This document shows, piece after piece, positions 56,793 to 64,000 of a stretch of DNA of 64,000 nucleotides. This DNA is from Methylovirgula sp. Its GTDB lineage: Bacteria; Pseudomonadota; Alphaproteobacteria; Rhizobiales; Beijerinckiaceae. The stretch covers positions 2,788,501 through 2,852,500 of the forward strand of contig NZ_JBBCGP010000001.1 in NCBI RefSeq assembly GCF_037200945.1, in the 5' to 3' direction. The position numbers were made by a program, and so were the translations under genes. How positions within the stretch are numbered: the first letter of the stretch is position 1; the number at the start of each line of letters is the position of its first letter. Below the pieces are notes generated by a model that was not told the DNA's origin, searched no databases, and saw only the letters and a program-made list of their open reading frames with translations.

Positions 56793-57743
56793 ATGGCGAA
56801 AGCATTTGTATTTCCGGGTCAGGGTTCGCAGGCCGTCGGCATGGGCAAAGCGCTCGCCGAAGCTTATGCGCCGGCACGGCAGGTTTTTGCGGAAGTCGAT
56901 GAGGCCCTGCATCAAAAGCTCTCGGCATTGATGTTCGAAGGGCCGGAGGCCGAACTGACTTTGACCGCGAACGCGCAACCCGCGCTGATGGCCACGAGCC
57001 TCGCGGTTTTACGCGTGCTTGAGGCGGAAGCGGAACTCGATCTTGGCCGCGATGCGGCGTTTGTCGCCGGCCATTCGCTTGGCGAATATTCTGCGCTCGC
57101 GGCCGCCGGTTCGTTTTCGATTCCTGATGCCGCGCGATTGCTGCGGCGGCGTGGCGAGGCCATGCAGCAGGCCGTTCCGGTTGGCGTTGGCGCGATGGCG
57201 GCTCTGATCGGTCTCGATCTCGACGGGGCGATTGAGGTGGCGAAAGCCGCGGCGGAACAAACCGGCGAAGTCTGTGCTGTGGCAAATGACAATGGCGGTG
57301 GCCAGGTCGTTATTTCCGGCACTAAAGTCGCCGTCGATGCGGCAATCGAAATTGCTAAGGGCAAGGGCGTACGCCGCGCCGTCCCTCTTGCCGTATCAGC
57401 GCCCTTCCATTGTCCTTTGATGCAGCCTGCTGCCGACGCAATGGCTGTGGCGCTGGCCGAGGTTGAGATCAGGCGGCCGAAGGTGCCGCTCGTTGCCAAT
57501 GTGCTCGCGGCGGCCATCGAGGACCCCGAAGACATTCGCCAGCGTCTCGTGGCGCAGGTCACGGGCACGGTGCGCTGGCGCGAGAGCGTCGCCTATATGG
57601 CCGCGCATGGTGTCGATACGTTCATCGAGCTTGGCTCGGGCAAAGTTCTCACCGGCCTTTTGAAACGGATTGTCGCCGACGCGCAGGGTTTCGCGGTCGG
57701 CACACCCGACGAGATCGCCGCGTTTCCGTCTTCTTGCGTATGA
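56793..57743 (+). CDS. fabD: Malonyl-CoA:ACP transacylase FabD
   Basis: This 316-residue enzyme transfers malonyl groups from CoA to acyl carrier protein. It shows GQGSQ at residues 9-13, the nucleophile Ser95 in GHSLGEYSA and catalytic His206 in APFHCPLMQ. Near the C-terminus ELGSGKVLTGLLKRI is conserved. It opens the fabD-fabG-acpP-fabF run; fabG begins 17 bases after its stop. Confidence 0.97.
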   Translation: MAKAFVFPGQGSQAVGMGKALAEAYAPARQVFAEVDEALHQKLSALMFEGPEAELTLTANAQPALMATSLAVLRVLEAEAELDLGRDAAFVAGHSLGEYSALAAAGSFSIPDAARLLRRRGEAMQQAVPVGVGAMAALIGLDLDGAIEVAKAAAEQTGEVCAVANDNGGGQVVISGTKVAVDAAIEIAKGKGVRRAVPLAVSAPFHCPLMQPAADAMAVALAEVEIRRPKVPLVANVLAAAIEDPEDIRQRLVAQVTGTVRWRESVAYMAAHGVDTFIELGSGKVLTGLLKRIVADAQGFAVGTPDEIAAFPSSCV

Positions 57744-57760
57744 AAGTCTGAGGGCCGCTC

Positions 57761-58498
57761 ATGTTTGACCTTTCCGGCCGTATGGCCCTCGTCACCGGCG
57801 CCAGCGGCGGTCTTGGCTCCGCCATCGCGCGCGCCTTGCACCATCAGGGTGCGACGGTCACGCTCACCGGCACCCGCGAAGAGGCGCTCCAGACTTTGGC
57901 GGCCGAATTGAAGGAGCGCGTTTACGTCGTGCCATGCAACCTCGCCGATCCAGCCGCCGTCGAGCAATTGGTGCCCGAAGCGGAAGCGGCGATGGGTGGT
58001 ATCGATGTGCTCGTCAATAATGCTGGCCTGACGCGCGACGGACTCATGATGCGTATGAAAGATGCCGATTGGGACAACGTGCTGGCGGTGAATTTAACCG
58101 CGACGTTCCGGCTCGCGCGCGCGGCTTTGAAGCCGATGCTGAAGCGCCGTTGCGGCCGCATCATCAGTATTACCTCGGTCGTCGGCGTCACCGGCAATTC
58201 GGGGCAGGCCAATTATGCCGCCTCGAAAGCCGGAATGATCGGCCTGTCGAAGAGCCTTGCCCGCGAAGTGGCCGCGCGCGGTGTGACAGTGAATTGCGTT
58301 GCGCCGGGTTTCATCGAAAGCCCGATGACCGATGTTCTGACCGATGCGCAGAAGTCGGCCATTCTTTCGACGGTGCCGACAGGCCGGCTCGGCTCGGCGG
58401 CGGAAATTGCCGGTGCAGTCGTTTATCTGGCGAGTTCGGAGGCTGCGTATGTGACCGGGGAAACGCTCCACGTAAACGGTGGAATGGCAATGATTTGA
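57761..58498 (+). CDS. fabG: 3-oxoacyl-ACP reductase FabG
   Basis: This 245-residue SDR reductase of fatty acid elongation has cofactor motif TGASGGLGS (from residue 12), NNAG (86-89), Ser139, Tyr152 and Lys156 (NYAASKAG) and the C-terminal VTGETLHVNGGMAMI. It follows fabD closely and precedes acpP after 256 bases. That gap carries only a short open frame without homology. Confidence 0.97.
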   Translation: MFDLSGRMALVTGASGGLGSAIARALHHQGATVTLTGTREEALQTLAAELKERVYVVPCNLADPAAVEQLVPEAEAAMGGIDVLVNNAGLTRDGLMMRMKDADWDNVLAVNLTATFRLARAALKPMLKRRCGRIISITSVVGVTGNSGQANYAASKAGMIGLSKSLAREVAARGVTVNCVAPGFIESPMTDVLTDAQKSAILSTVPTGRLGSAAEIAGAVVYLASSEAAYVTGETLHVNGGMAMI

Positions 58499-58754
58499 GG
58501 TTGTTATGTCGGTTCGCGGCGGCCAGGGTCCGGCCCTCGCCAATACGAATGAAGTATGTTACCAACCGAATATCTGCTTACGGACGGTCCTCTCATCTTT
58601 CTGTGGGACCGGAAAAAAGCTTAGGAAATCTGCCGCAGTTTTCGAGAAACGTGATCAGGCAATGAGGGCGTCAGCCTTCGGGGGGCTTGATTTAAGATGT
58701 ATTTTTGATAACGGCTGGCACCCACTTAAAGATTAAGGACGAAGGGTTAAACGA

Positions 58755-58997
58755 ATGAGCGATGTTGCCGAGCGCGTGAAAAAGATTGTCATCGAACATC
58801 TCGGCGTGGACGCCGACAAGGTCACCGACGACGCGAATTTCATTGAGGATCTGGGGGCGGACTCGCTCGATACCGTTGAACTCGTGATGGCTTTCGAAGA
58901 AGAATTCGGCGTCGAAATTCCGGATGATGCGGCTGAATCCATTGTCACCGTCGGCGATGCGGTTCGCTTCCTCGACAAGGCAACGGCTGCAAGCTGA
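58755..58997 (+). CDS. acpP: Acyl carrier protein
   Basis: This 80-residue acidic protein carries growing acyl chains. The phosphopantetheine attachment site is Ser37 in [19 protein letters not shown]. It has its own larger upstream gap (58499-58754) that is richer in A and T than the flanking genes and probably includes a promoter, consistent with its usual high expression. The AAGGACGAAGGG stretch just before the ATG provides the ribosome site. Confidence 0.97.
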   Translation: MSDVAERVKKIVIEHLGVDADKVTDDANFIEDLGADSLDTVELVMAFEEEFGVEIPDDAAESIVTVGDAVRFLDKATAAS

Positions 58998-59140
58998 TCT
59001 GAGCGGCGCCGCCGCGCGATATGATGGTTCCGGCGGCATTTTCCCCAATTTTCCCCGTGCCGATTGCGATTTGCCAATCTGGCACGGCGGTGGAATAGAA
59101 ACCACGCGGGCAGAGCGCCCGGAGGAGTGGACGATCTGCG

Positions 59141-60409
59141 ATGCGCAGAGTGGTAATAACTGGTCTTGGAATGGTCTCGCCGTTGGCCAACGGCGTTGAA
59201 GCATCGTGGGAGCGCCTGATCGGCGCACAGAGCGGTGCCCGCCTGATTCAGGGCTTCGAAACCTCCGATCTGCCCTGCAAGATCGCCATGCAGGTGCCGC
59301 GTGGCGATGGCAGCAACGCGACCTTCAATCCAGATCAATGGATGGATCCGAAGGACCAGCGCAAGGTCGACGATTACATCATCTATGGTGTTGCGGCGGC
59401 CACCCAGGCTTTGGCCGACGCAGGCTGGAAACCCCAGACCGAAGAAGAGCGCGAGCGGACCGGCGTTCTCATCGGCTCCGGTATTGGCGGTCTCGGCGGC
59501 ATCGCGGAGACGGCAATCACGCTGCACGAAAAAGGCCCGCGGCGCGTCTCGCCGTTCTTTATTTCTGGCCGCCTGATCAATCTCGTCAGCGGCTATGTCT
59601 CGATCATGCACGGCCTGAAAGGGCCGAACCATGCCGTCGTCACCGCCTGTTCGACCGGCGCGCACGCGATTGGCGATGCGGCGCGAATGATCGCGCTCGA
59701 AGACGCCGATGTCATGGTGGCGGGCGGGGCCGAATCGGCGATTAACCGCATCGGTATCGCCGGCTTTTCCGCCTGCAAGGCGCTTTCGACCAATTTCAAT
59801 GACAGGCCGAAGCAGGCGTCGCGGCCCTATGACAGGGATCGCGACGGTTTCGTCATGGGGGACGGCGCCGGCTGCGTCGTGCTCGAATCTTATGAGGGCG
59901 CGAAGGCGCGCGGCGCGAAAATCTATGCCGAAGTCGTCGGTTACGGTCTTTCCGGCGACGCCTATCACATCACCGCGCCCGATCCGACCGGCGACGGCGC
60001 GCTCCGCTCGATGCGCGGGGCCGTGAAGCGCGCCGGCATCACCGCGCAGGATATCGATTATATCAACGCCCACGGCACTTCGACGCCTCTGGGCGACGAG
60101 GCGGAGCTTACGGCCGTCCATAAGCTCCTCGGCAACAGCCAGGGGATGAGTTCTTTATCGATGTCATCGACCAAATCGGCGATCGGACATCTGCTTGGCG
60201 CGGCGGGTGCGGTCGAGGCGATTTTCTGCACTTTGGCGATCCGCGATCAGATCGTGCCGCCGACCCTCAACCTCGACAATCCTTCGGTGACAACGTCGAT
60301 TGACCTCGTGCCGCATAAGGCGCGCAAGCGTGAGGTGGAATTCGCGCTCTCGAACTCCTTCGGCTTCGGCGGCACCAATGCCAGCTTGATCCTGAAGGCG
60401 GTCGCGTAA
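59141..60409 (+). CDS. fabF: 3-oxoacyl-ACP synthase II FabF
   Basis: This 422-residue condensing enzyme elongates acyl-ACP by malonyl-ACP. Its Cys-His-His triad is Cys170 (TACSTGAHAI), His311 (NAHGTSTPLGD) and His350 (SAIGHLLGAAG), with Lys345 nearby. The N-terminus MRRVVITGLGMVSPLANGV is standard. It follows acpP by about 140 bases and precedes mltG, the conserved Rhizobiales order. Confidence 0.97.
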   Translation: MRRVVITGLGMVSPLANGVEASWERLIGAQSGARLIQGFETSDLPCKIAMQVPRGDGSNATFNPDQWMDPKDQRKVDDYIIYGVAAATQALADAGWKPQTEEERERTGVLIGSGIGGLGGIAETAITLHEKGPRRVSPFFISGRLINLVSGYVSIMHGLKGPNHAVVTACSTGAHAIGDAARMIALEDADVMVAGGAESAINRIGIAGFSACKALSTNFNDRPKQASRPYDRDRDGFVMGDGAGCVVLESYEGAKARGAKIYAEVVGYGLSGDAYHITAPDPTGDGALRSMRGAVKRAGITAQDIDYINAHGTSTPLGDEAELTAVHKLLGNSQGMSSLSMSSTKSAIGHLLGAAGAVEAIFCTLAIRDQIVPPTLNLDNPSVTTSIDLVPHKARKREVEFALSNSFGFGGTNASLILKAVA

Positions 60410-60542
60410 AGTCCAAGCCAAATTTCCTCCGCAAATAGCTGGAATTGTCCCAGTTTGGTGGGGCGCTCTCCGGCGCGGGTTGTTTGCCGCTGTGGCCGTA
60501 TTTCGTGTAAGACTGATGCGCCCAGCACATGGATAAGGTTCG

Positions 60543-62270
60543 ATGGCAGGCTCGCCGCAAAATGACGGAGGCGCATTGACGCGCCAGGGGGCCGACGACG
60601 GGGAACCGCCGGCGCGGTTCTTCGGCCGCCGTCCGAAGCTCCAAAGTCCGAACGAGGCGCTACAGCCGGAGACGCCGCCGCCGCCGCCGTCCCCGCACAA
60701 ACGCCGGCCAACATTGTCGGCCATGTCCGGCTTCCTGTCCTTTCTCCTTCTTGTCGCTTTCGGCGCATTGTTTGGCGTCGTCTGGGGCGCGCATCGCTTG
60801 CAGCAGCCGGGCCCGCTGCCCACCGATAAGGTCCTCTATATCCAGCCGGGCACGGACGTCGCCGATATCGTCGCCCAGCTTCAGGAAGAGGGGATGATCG
60901 ACGGTCCGCTGCTCTTCAACATCGCGCTCGTCGTTGAGGGCGACCGGTCGAAGGTGAAGGCGGGCGAATATCTCATCCATCACAACGCCAGCATGCGCGA
61001 GGTAATGGATACGCTGGTGTCCGGCCGCCAGATCCTCCACCCGGTGACGATTCCGGAAGGGCTGACCAGCCAGCAAGTCGTCGACAAGCTGCGCGCGAAC
61101 GATCTCCTGATGGGCGATATTCGCGAAATCCCGCCGGAAGGCAGTCTTCTGCCGGAGACCTACAAAATTGCGCGCGGTATGCCGCGGGCCGATCTGATCC
61201 GGCTGATGCAGGAGGACGACAGAAAACTCGTCGCCGAAATCTGGGCGAATCGTTCGCCGGATCTGCTGCTGACGTCGCCGTATGAAATGGTGACACTCGC
61301 CTCGATCGTCGAAAAGGAAACCGGCAAGGCTGATGAGCGGCCGCATGTCGCTTCTGTCTTCCTCAACCGTCTCCACAAACATATGCGGCTGCAATCCGAT
61401 CCGACGATCGTTTACGGGATCATGGCAGGCCGCGGCTCGCTCGGCCGGCCGCTGACCCATGCGGATGTCGAGCAAGCATCGCCCTACAACACTTATGTGA
61501 TCGAAGGCCTGCCGCCAGGGCCGATTGCCAATCCTGGTCGTGCCGCGCTTGAAGCCGTCGCCAATCCATCGCGCACGAGCGATCTTTATTTCGTCGCCGA
61601 TGGCACAGGCGGCCATGTGTTCGCCGCTTCGCTCGATGAGCACAACCGCAACGTCGCGCGCTGGCGGCAGATTCGGAAAGACGCGAAAGACAAAGCCGGG
61701 TCGGACTCGGATGTCGATAAATATGTGCCGCCTGATCATGGCCAGCGCAGTGATAATGACTCGTCTGTCTATGGCGCGTTGCCGACGTCGTTCAGCGCGG
61801 CGGACCAGAGCGGCGTGAGTTCCTATGCGTCGAGTCTCGGCATGGGCGCGACCGCCGCGGCGATCGCGCAGGTTGCGCCGGCCTTGCCGCACGAAGCGGC
61901 TGCCGCGACGACGGCCGCCGATCCCGTCGTCGCCGACGCCGTTTCGACGCAGGCTGCCGAAAAGCCGGCGCCGGGCTACGGCCCGAGCCTCGATGATCTC
62001 GGCATTACCGTGCGTGGAATGGATCAACCGGCGAGCGCGAAAAAACTGCTCGATGGGCCGGTCGATAGTTCCGCCTCCGTTGCGCCGGCCGATCCGCAAG
62101 CCTTCGCCGATGCGGCGGTCGGGCCAGCACCGAACGGACGCCAACCGCCGGCCCATCCGCACATTATCGATGCCTCCGAGGGCACGCCGCTCGATCCTTT
62201 GCGCAATACGACCTACGATTTGAATTATGCCAAGACGGTGCCGTCGGCTTCGCAACTCAAGCAGCCGTAA
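60543..62270 (+). CDS. mltG: Endolytic transglycosylase MltG with long C-terminal extension
   Basis: This enzyme cuts nascent peptidoglycan strands in the inner membrane and sets their length. Of 575 residues, the first 60 are Pro-rich and cytoplasmic. One membrane helix follows at about 62-83 (GFLSFLLLVAFGALFGVVWGA). The YceG domain includes the catalytic glutamate in LASIVEKETGKADERPHVA and the QSDPTIVYGI segment. After about residue 385 an Ala/Pro/Asp-rich extension of nearly 190 residues, absent in E. coli MltG, runs to the end. It sits between fabF and yicC, as is common in alphaproteobacteria. Confidence 0.93.
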   Translation: MAGSPQNDGGALTRQGADDGEPPARFFGRRPKLQSPNEALQPETPPPPPSPHKRRPTLSAMSGFLSFLLLVAFGALFGVVWGAHRLQQPGPLPTDKVLYIQPGTDVADIVAQLQEEGMIDGPLLFNIALVVEGDRSKVKAGEYLIHHNASMREVMDTLVSGRQILHPVTIPEGLTSQQVVDKLRANDLLMGDIREIPPEGSLLPETYKIARGMPRADLIRLMQEDDRKLVAEIWANRSPDLLLTSPYEMVTLASIVEKETGKADERPHVASVFLNRLHKHMRLQSDPTIVYGIMAGRGSLGRPLTHADVEQASPYNTYVIEGLPPGPIANPGRAALEAVANPSRTSDLYFVADGTGGHVFAASLDEHNRNVARWRQIRKDAKDKAGSDSDVDKYVPPDHGQRSDNDSSVYGALPTSFSAADQSGVSSYASSLGMGATAAAIAQVAPALPHEAAAATTAADPVVADAVSTQAAEKPAPGYGPSLDDLGITVRGMDQPASAKKLLDGPVDSSASVAPADPQAFADAAVGPAPNGRQPPAHPHIIDASEGTPLDPLRNTTYDLNYAKTVPSASQLKQP

Positions 62271-62291
62271 CCTCAGAGAAAACGAGCTCCA

Positions 62292-63179
62292 TTGACTATC
62301 GCCAGCATGACCGGCTTCGCGCGGGTCTCCAGCGCCACCGCGAATTTTCGCTGGGCGTGGGAATTGAAGTCGGTCAATGCCAAGGGCCTCGACTTGCGCT
62401 TGCGGCTGCCGCCGGGCTTCGATGCCATCGAGATCGAAGCGCGCGCCCTGCTGTCGGGCAAGCTCACCCGCGGCACCTGCTACGCGACGCTATCGGCGCA
62501 GCGCGAGGCCGCAATGCCCGAGGTTCATCTCAACGAACCGCTTTTGCGGCGGCTGGTCGAGGCTGTCTCGCATATTGAGCACAGCGCCGCGCTGCGTCGG
62601 CGTCGATCGACGGTTTGCTCGGCGTGGCGTGGCGTTGTCGAAATCCGCGATACAGGTGACGAGGAGACGGACCTGGCGCAAGGTTCGCAGCGCGGCGCTG
62701 GCGGGGCTTTCCGAGGGGCTTGCCGCTCTCCTCGCCATGCGTGGCACAGAAGGCGCTGCCCTAAGCCAAATTCTCAGCCAACGGCTCAGCCGGCTCACAC
62801 TGCTCCGGCAAGCAGCGGAAGATTGTCCGGCGCGCAAAACCCGAGGCAGTGCGTGCGCGGCTGGCGGATTCGATTGCGCTCATCACCGGACAAAGCAAGC
62901 TTGACGAGAATCGGCTCTATCAGGAGGCCTTGCTGCTCGCGGCCAAGGCCGACGTGCGGGAAGAACTCGATCGGCTCGAAGCCCATATCGCCGCTTGCGC
63001 CGAACTTCTGGCGAAGGGCGGCCCGGTCGGACGGCGGCTCGATTTTCTGGCTCAGGAACTCGCCCGTGAGGCGAAATACCCTGTGCGCCAAGTCGAATGA
63101 TGCGAGCTTGACGGCGATCGGACTTGAATTGCGCGTCGAGATCGAGCAATTCCGCGAGCAGATCCAAAATATCGAATAG
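62292..63179 (+). pseudogene. yicC: YicC family endoribonuclease (frameshifted)
   Basis: The start (MTIASMTGFARVSS, WELKSVNAKGLDLRLRLPPGF) and the end ([31 protein letters not shown]) share a frame. The middle is in other frames: for example SIALITGQSKLDENRLYQEALLLAAKADVREELDRLEAH and GPVGRRLDFLAQELAREAKYP lie in the frame starting near 62849. At least four one-base shifts between about 62580 and 63080 are needed. YicC proteins cleave RNA, including the sRNA RyhB in E. coli. As with the 48-52 kb cluster, sequence error is more likely than true decay. The gene precedes gmk as usual. Confidence 0.88.
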
Positions 63180-63187
63180 AGAATCTC

Positions 63188-63848
63188 GTGGCCATTGCAG
63201 CGCATCAAGACAATAGCCTGAAGCGGCGTGGTCTCATGCTGATCCTCTCGTCGCCCTCCGGCGCCGGAAAGACCAGCCTCACGCGCATGCTGCTGCAAAA
63301 GAAAGAGCTCGATCTTACGCTGTCGATTTCGGTGACGACGCGGCCGCGCCGTTCGAGCGAGGTCGACGGCATCCATTATACGTTCATCACGCGTAAGCGC
63401 TTCGAACAGCTCCGCGACGAGGGAGAATTGCTGGAATGGGCCGAAGTCCACGGGCAATTGCTATGGCACGCCGCGCGAGACCGTCGAGCGCACTTTGGCG
63501 CAAGGCCGCGACGTGCTTTTCGATATTGATTATCAGGGCACGCAACAGGTCAAAGCCAAGGCAGGCGAGGATGTCGTCACCATCTTCATCCTGCCGCCGT
63601 CGATGCGCGAGTTGAAGGCGCGACTGGAGCGGCGCGCCGAAGATACAGACGAAGCCATCGCTGGGCGGCTCGCCAATGCCGAGAACGAAATCAGCCGCTG
63701 GACGCTTTATGATTACGTGCTGATCAACGACGATCTGCAAAAGACCTTCGAGGATCTCGTGGCGATTCTGACGGCGGAACGGCGCAAGGCGAGCCGGCAG
63801 CAGCCGGGGCTCGAGGCTTTCGTCGAAAAGCTCCTCGGCGAAAAGTAA
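63188..63848 (+). pseudogene. gmk: Guanylate kinase (one frameshift)
   Basis: This enzyme converts GMP to GDP. The N-terminal part has the P-loop [11 protein letters not shown] and [20 protein letters not shown]. The C-terminal part ([32 protein letters not shown]) is in another frame. Removing one G from the GGG near 63449-63451 restores [20 protein letters not shown]. The gene is essential, so a sequencing error is expected. The GTG at 63188 may be the start, but a later ATG (MLILSS) is also possible. The stop is three bases from the stop of the convergent rsmA. Confidence 0.93.
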
Positions 63849-63851
63849 GCG

Positions 63852-64000
63852 TCACGTCGCAGCGCCGCGCGTCTCCTGCAACACATTTGCCAGCGCGACA
63901 AATCCCGCGACGTCGATCTCCTCGGCACGTTTCGTTGGCTGGATCCCGGCGCGCTCAAGCAGATCGATTGGATCGACGCCAAGACCTTTCAGACTTTGCC
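63852..64000 (-). CDS. rsmA: 16S rRNA dimethyladenosine transferase RsmA (partial, 5' end outside window)
   Basis: The last 48 or so codons are visible on the minus strand: LKGLGVDPIDLLERAGIQPTKRAEEIDVAGFVALANVLQ, ending at the TGA 63854-63852. This matches the C-terminal helical domain of KsgA/RsmA, which dimethylates two adenines near the 3' end of 16S rRNA. The catalytic domain is outside the window, so the name rests on the C-terminal pattern alone. Confidence 0.75.
   Translation of the reverse strand, partial: QSLKGLGVDPIDLLERAGIQPTKRAEEIDVAGFVALANVLQETRGAAT

Noticed and set aside
58506..58736. A 76-codon frame between fabG and acpP
   Set aside because: It has no ribosome site or homology, and it occupies the region expected to hold the acpP promoter.
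58733..60121. A 462-codon minus-strand frame opposite acpP and fabF
   Set aside because: It spans two intact conserved genes and their gap, and shows no domain of its own.
60660..62255. A 531-codon open frame on the minus strand opposite mltG
   Set aside because: It is exactly antisense to a well-conserved gene, is extremely Arg-rich and has no recognisable domain. Such frames arise from GC-rich codon bias.

Overview
The window is ordinary chromosomal DNA of an alphaproteobacterium of the order Hyphomicrobiales (Rhizobiales). It most resembles the Beijerinckiaceae/Methylocystaceae/Bradyrhizobiaceae part of that order. This is inferred from GC-rich codon use, an S2 protein with a C-terminal extension, the order rpsF-rpsR-DUF2232-rplI-dnaB-radA-cvpA-purF, a BTLCP-type cysteine peptidase, PsiF-repeat secreted proteins, class I PHA synthase and Rhizobiales-type dispersed palindromes. 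I see no rRNA, tRNA, CRISPR array, prophage or intact insertion sequence.

Layout. 0-2.6 kb: a three-gene glutamate-synthase-like operon (GlxBCD or N-methylglutamate synthase MgsABC). 2.6-9.1 kb: accessory genes (DUF1254/DUF1214 protein, aldo/keto reductase, SDR with divergent LysR regulator, DUF2214 membrane protein, two convergent orphans). 9.1-12.5 kb: divergent oxyR and katG with a clear terminator. 12.6-28.7 kb: the classic translation/envelope run rpsB-tsf-(inserted phosphoesterase and TonB receptor on the other strand)-pyrH-frr-uppS-cdsA-dxr-rseP-bamA-lpxD-fabZ. 28.7-36 kb: cysteine peptidase, quinone oxidoreductase, PsiF-repeat proteins, a divergent GNAT/polysaccharide deacetylase pair, heme A synthase and a CoA-binding protein. 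36-38.1 kb: rplM-rpsI and argC. 38.2-39.9 kb: a small restriction-modification island (MT-A70 methyltransferase plus BglII/BstYI-like endonuclease) beside a decayed SRPBCC gene and a strong palindrome. 39.9-46.9 kb: AbrB-type transporter, PEBP protein, FAA hydrolase, alpha/beta hydrolase, PHA synthase, SDR. 46.9-55.2 kb (all minus): purF-cvpA-radA-dnaB-rplI-DUF2232-rpsR-rpsF. 55.5-64 kb: small secreted proteins, a cysteine-cluster protein, then fabD-fabG-acpP-fabF-mltG-yicC-gmk, with the end of rsmA at the right edge.

How the genes work together: much of the window is core growth machinery, covering translation, UMP, purine and isoprenoid synthesis, lipid A and fatty acid synthesis, outer-membrane assembly, replication and peptidoglycan processing. 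The accessory part adds peroxide defence, carbon storage, a nitrogen-assimilation amidotransferase and one restriction-modification module.

A striking property of this sequence is two clusters of single-base frameshifts, at 48.3-52.4 kb (purF, cvpA, radA, dnaB) and 62.5-63.5 kb (yicC, gmk). Several fall in homopolymers of essential genes, so they look like sequencing or assembly errors rather than biological decay. I found no convincing entirely new system. The best candidates for a second look are the restriction island with its flanking remnant and palindrome, the orphan pair at 7.9-9.1 kb, and the repeat families.
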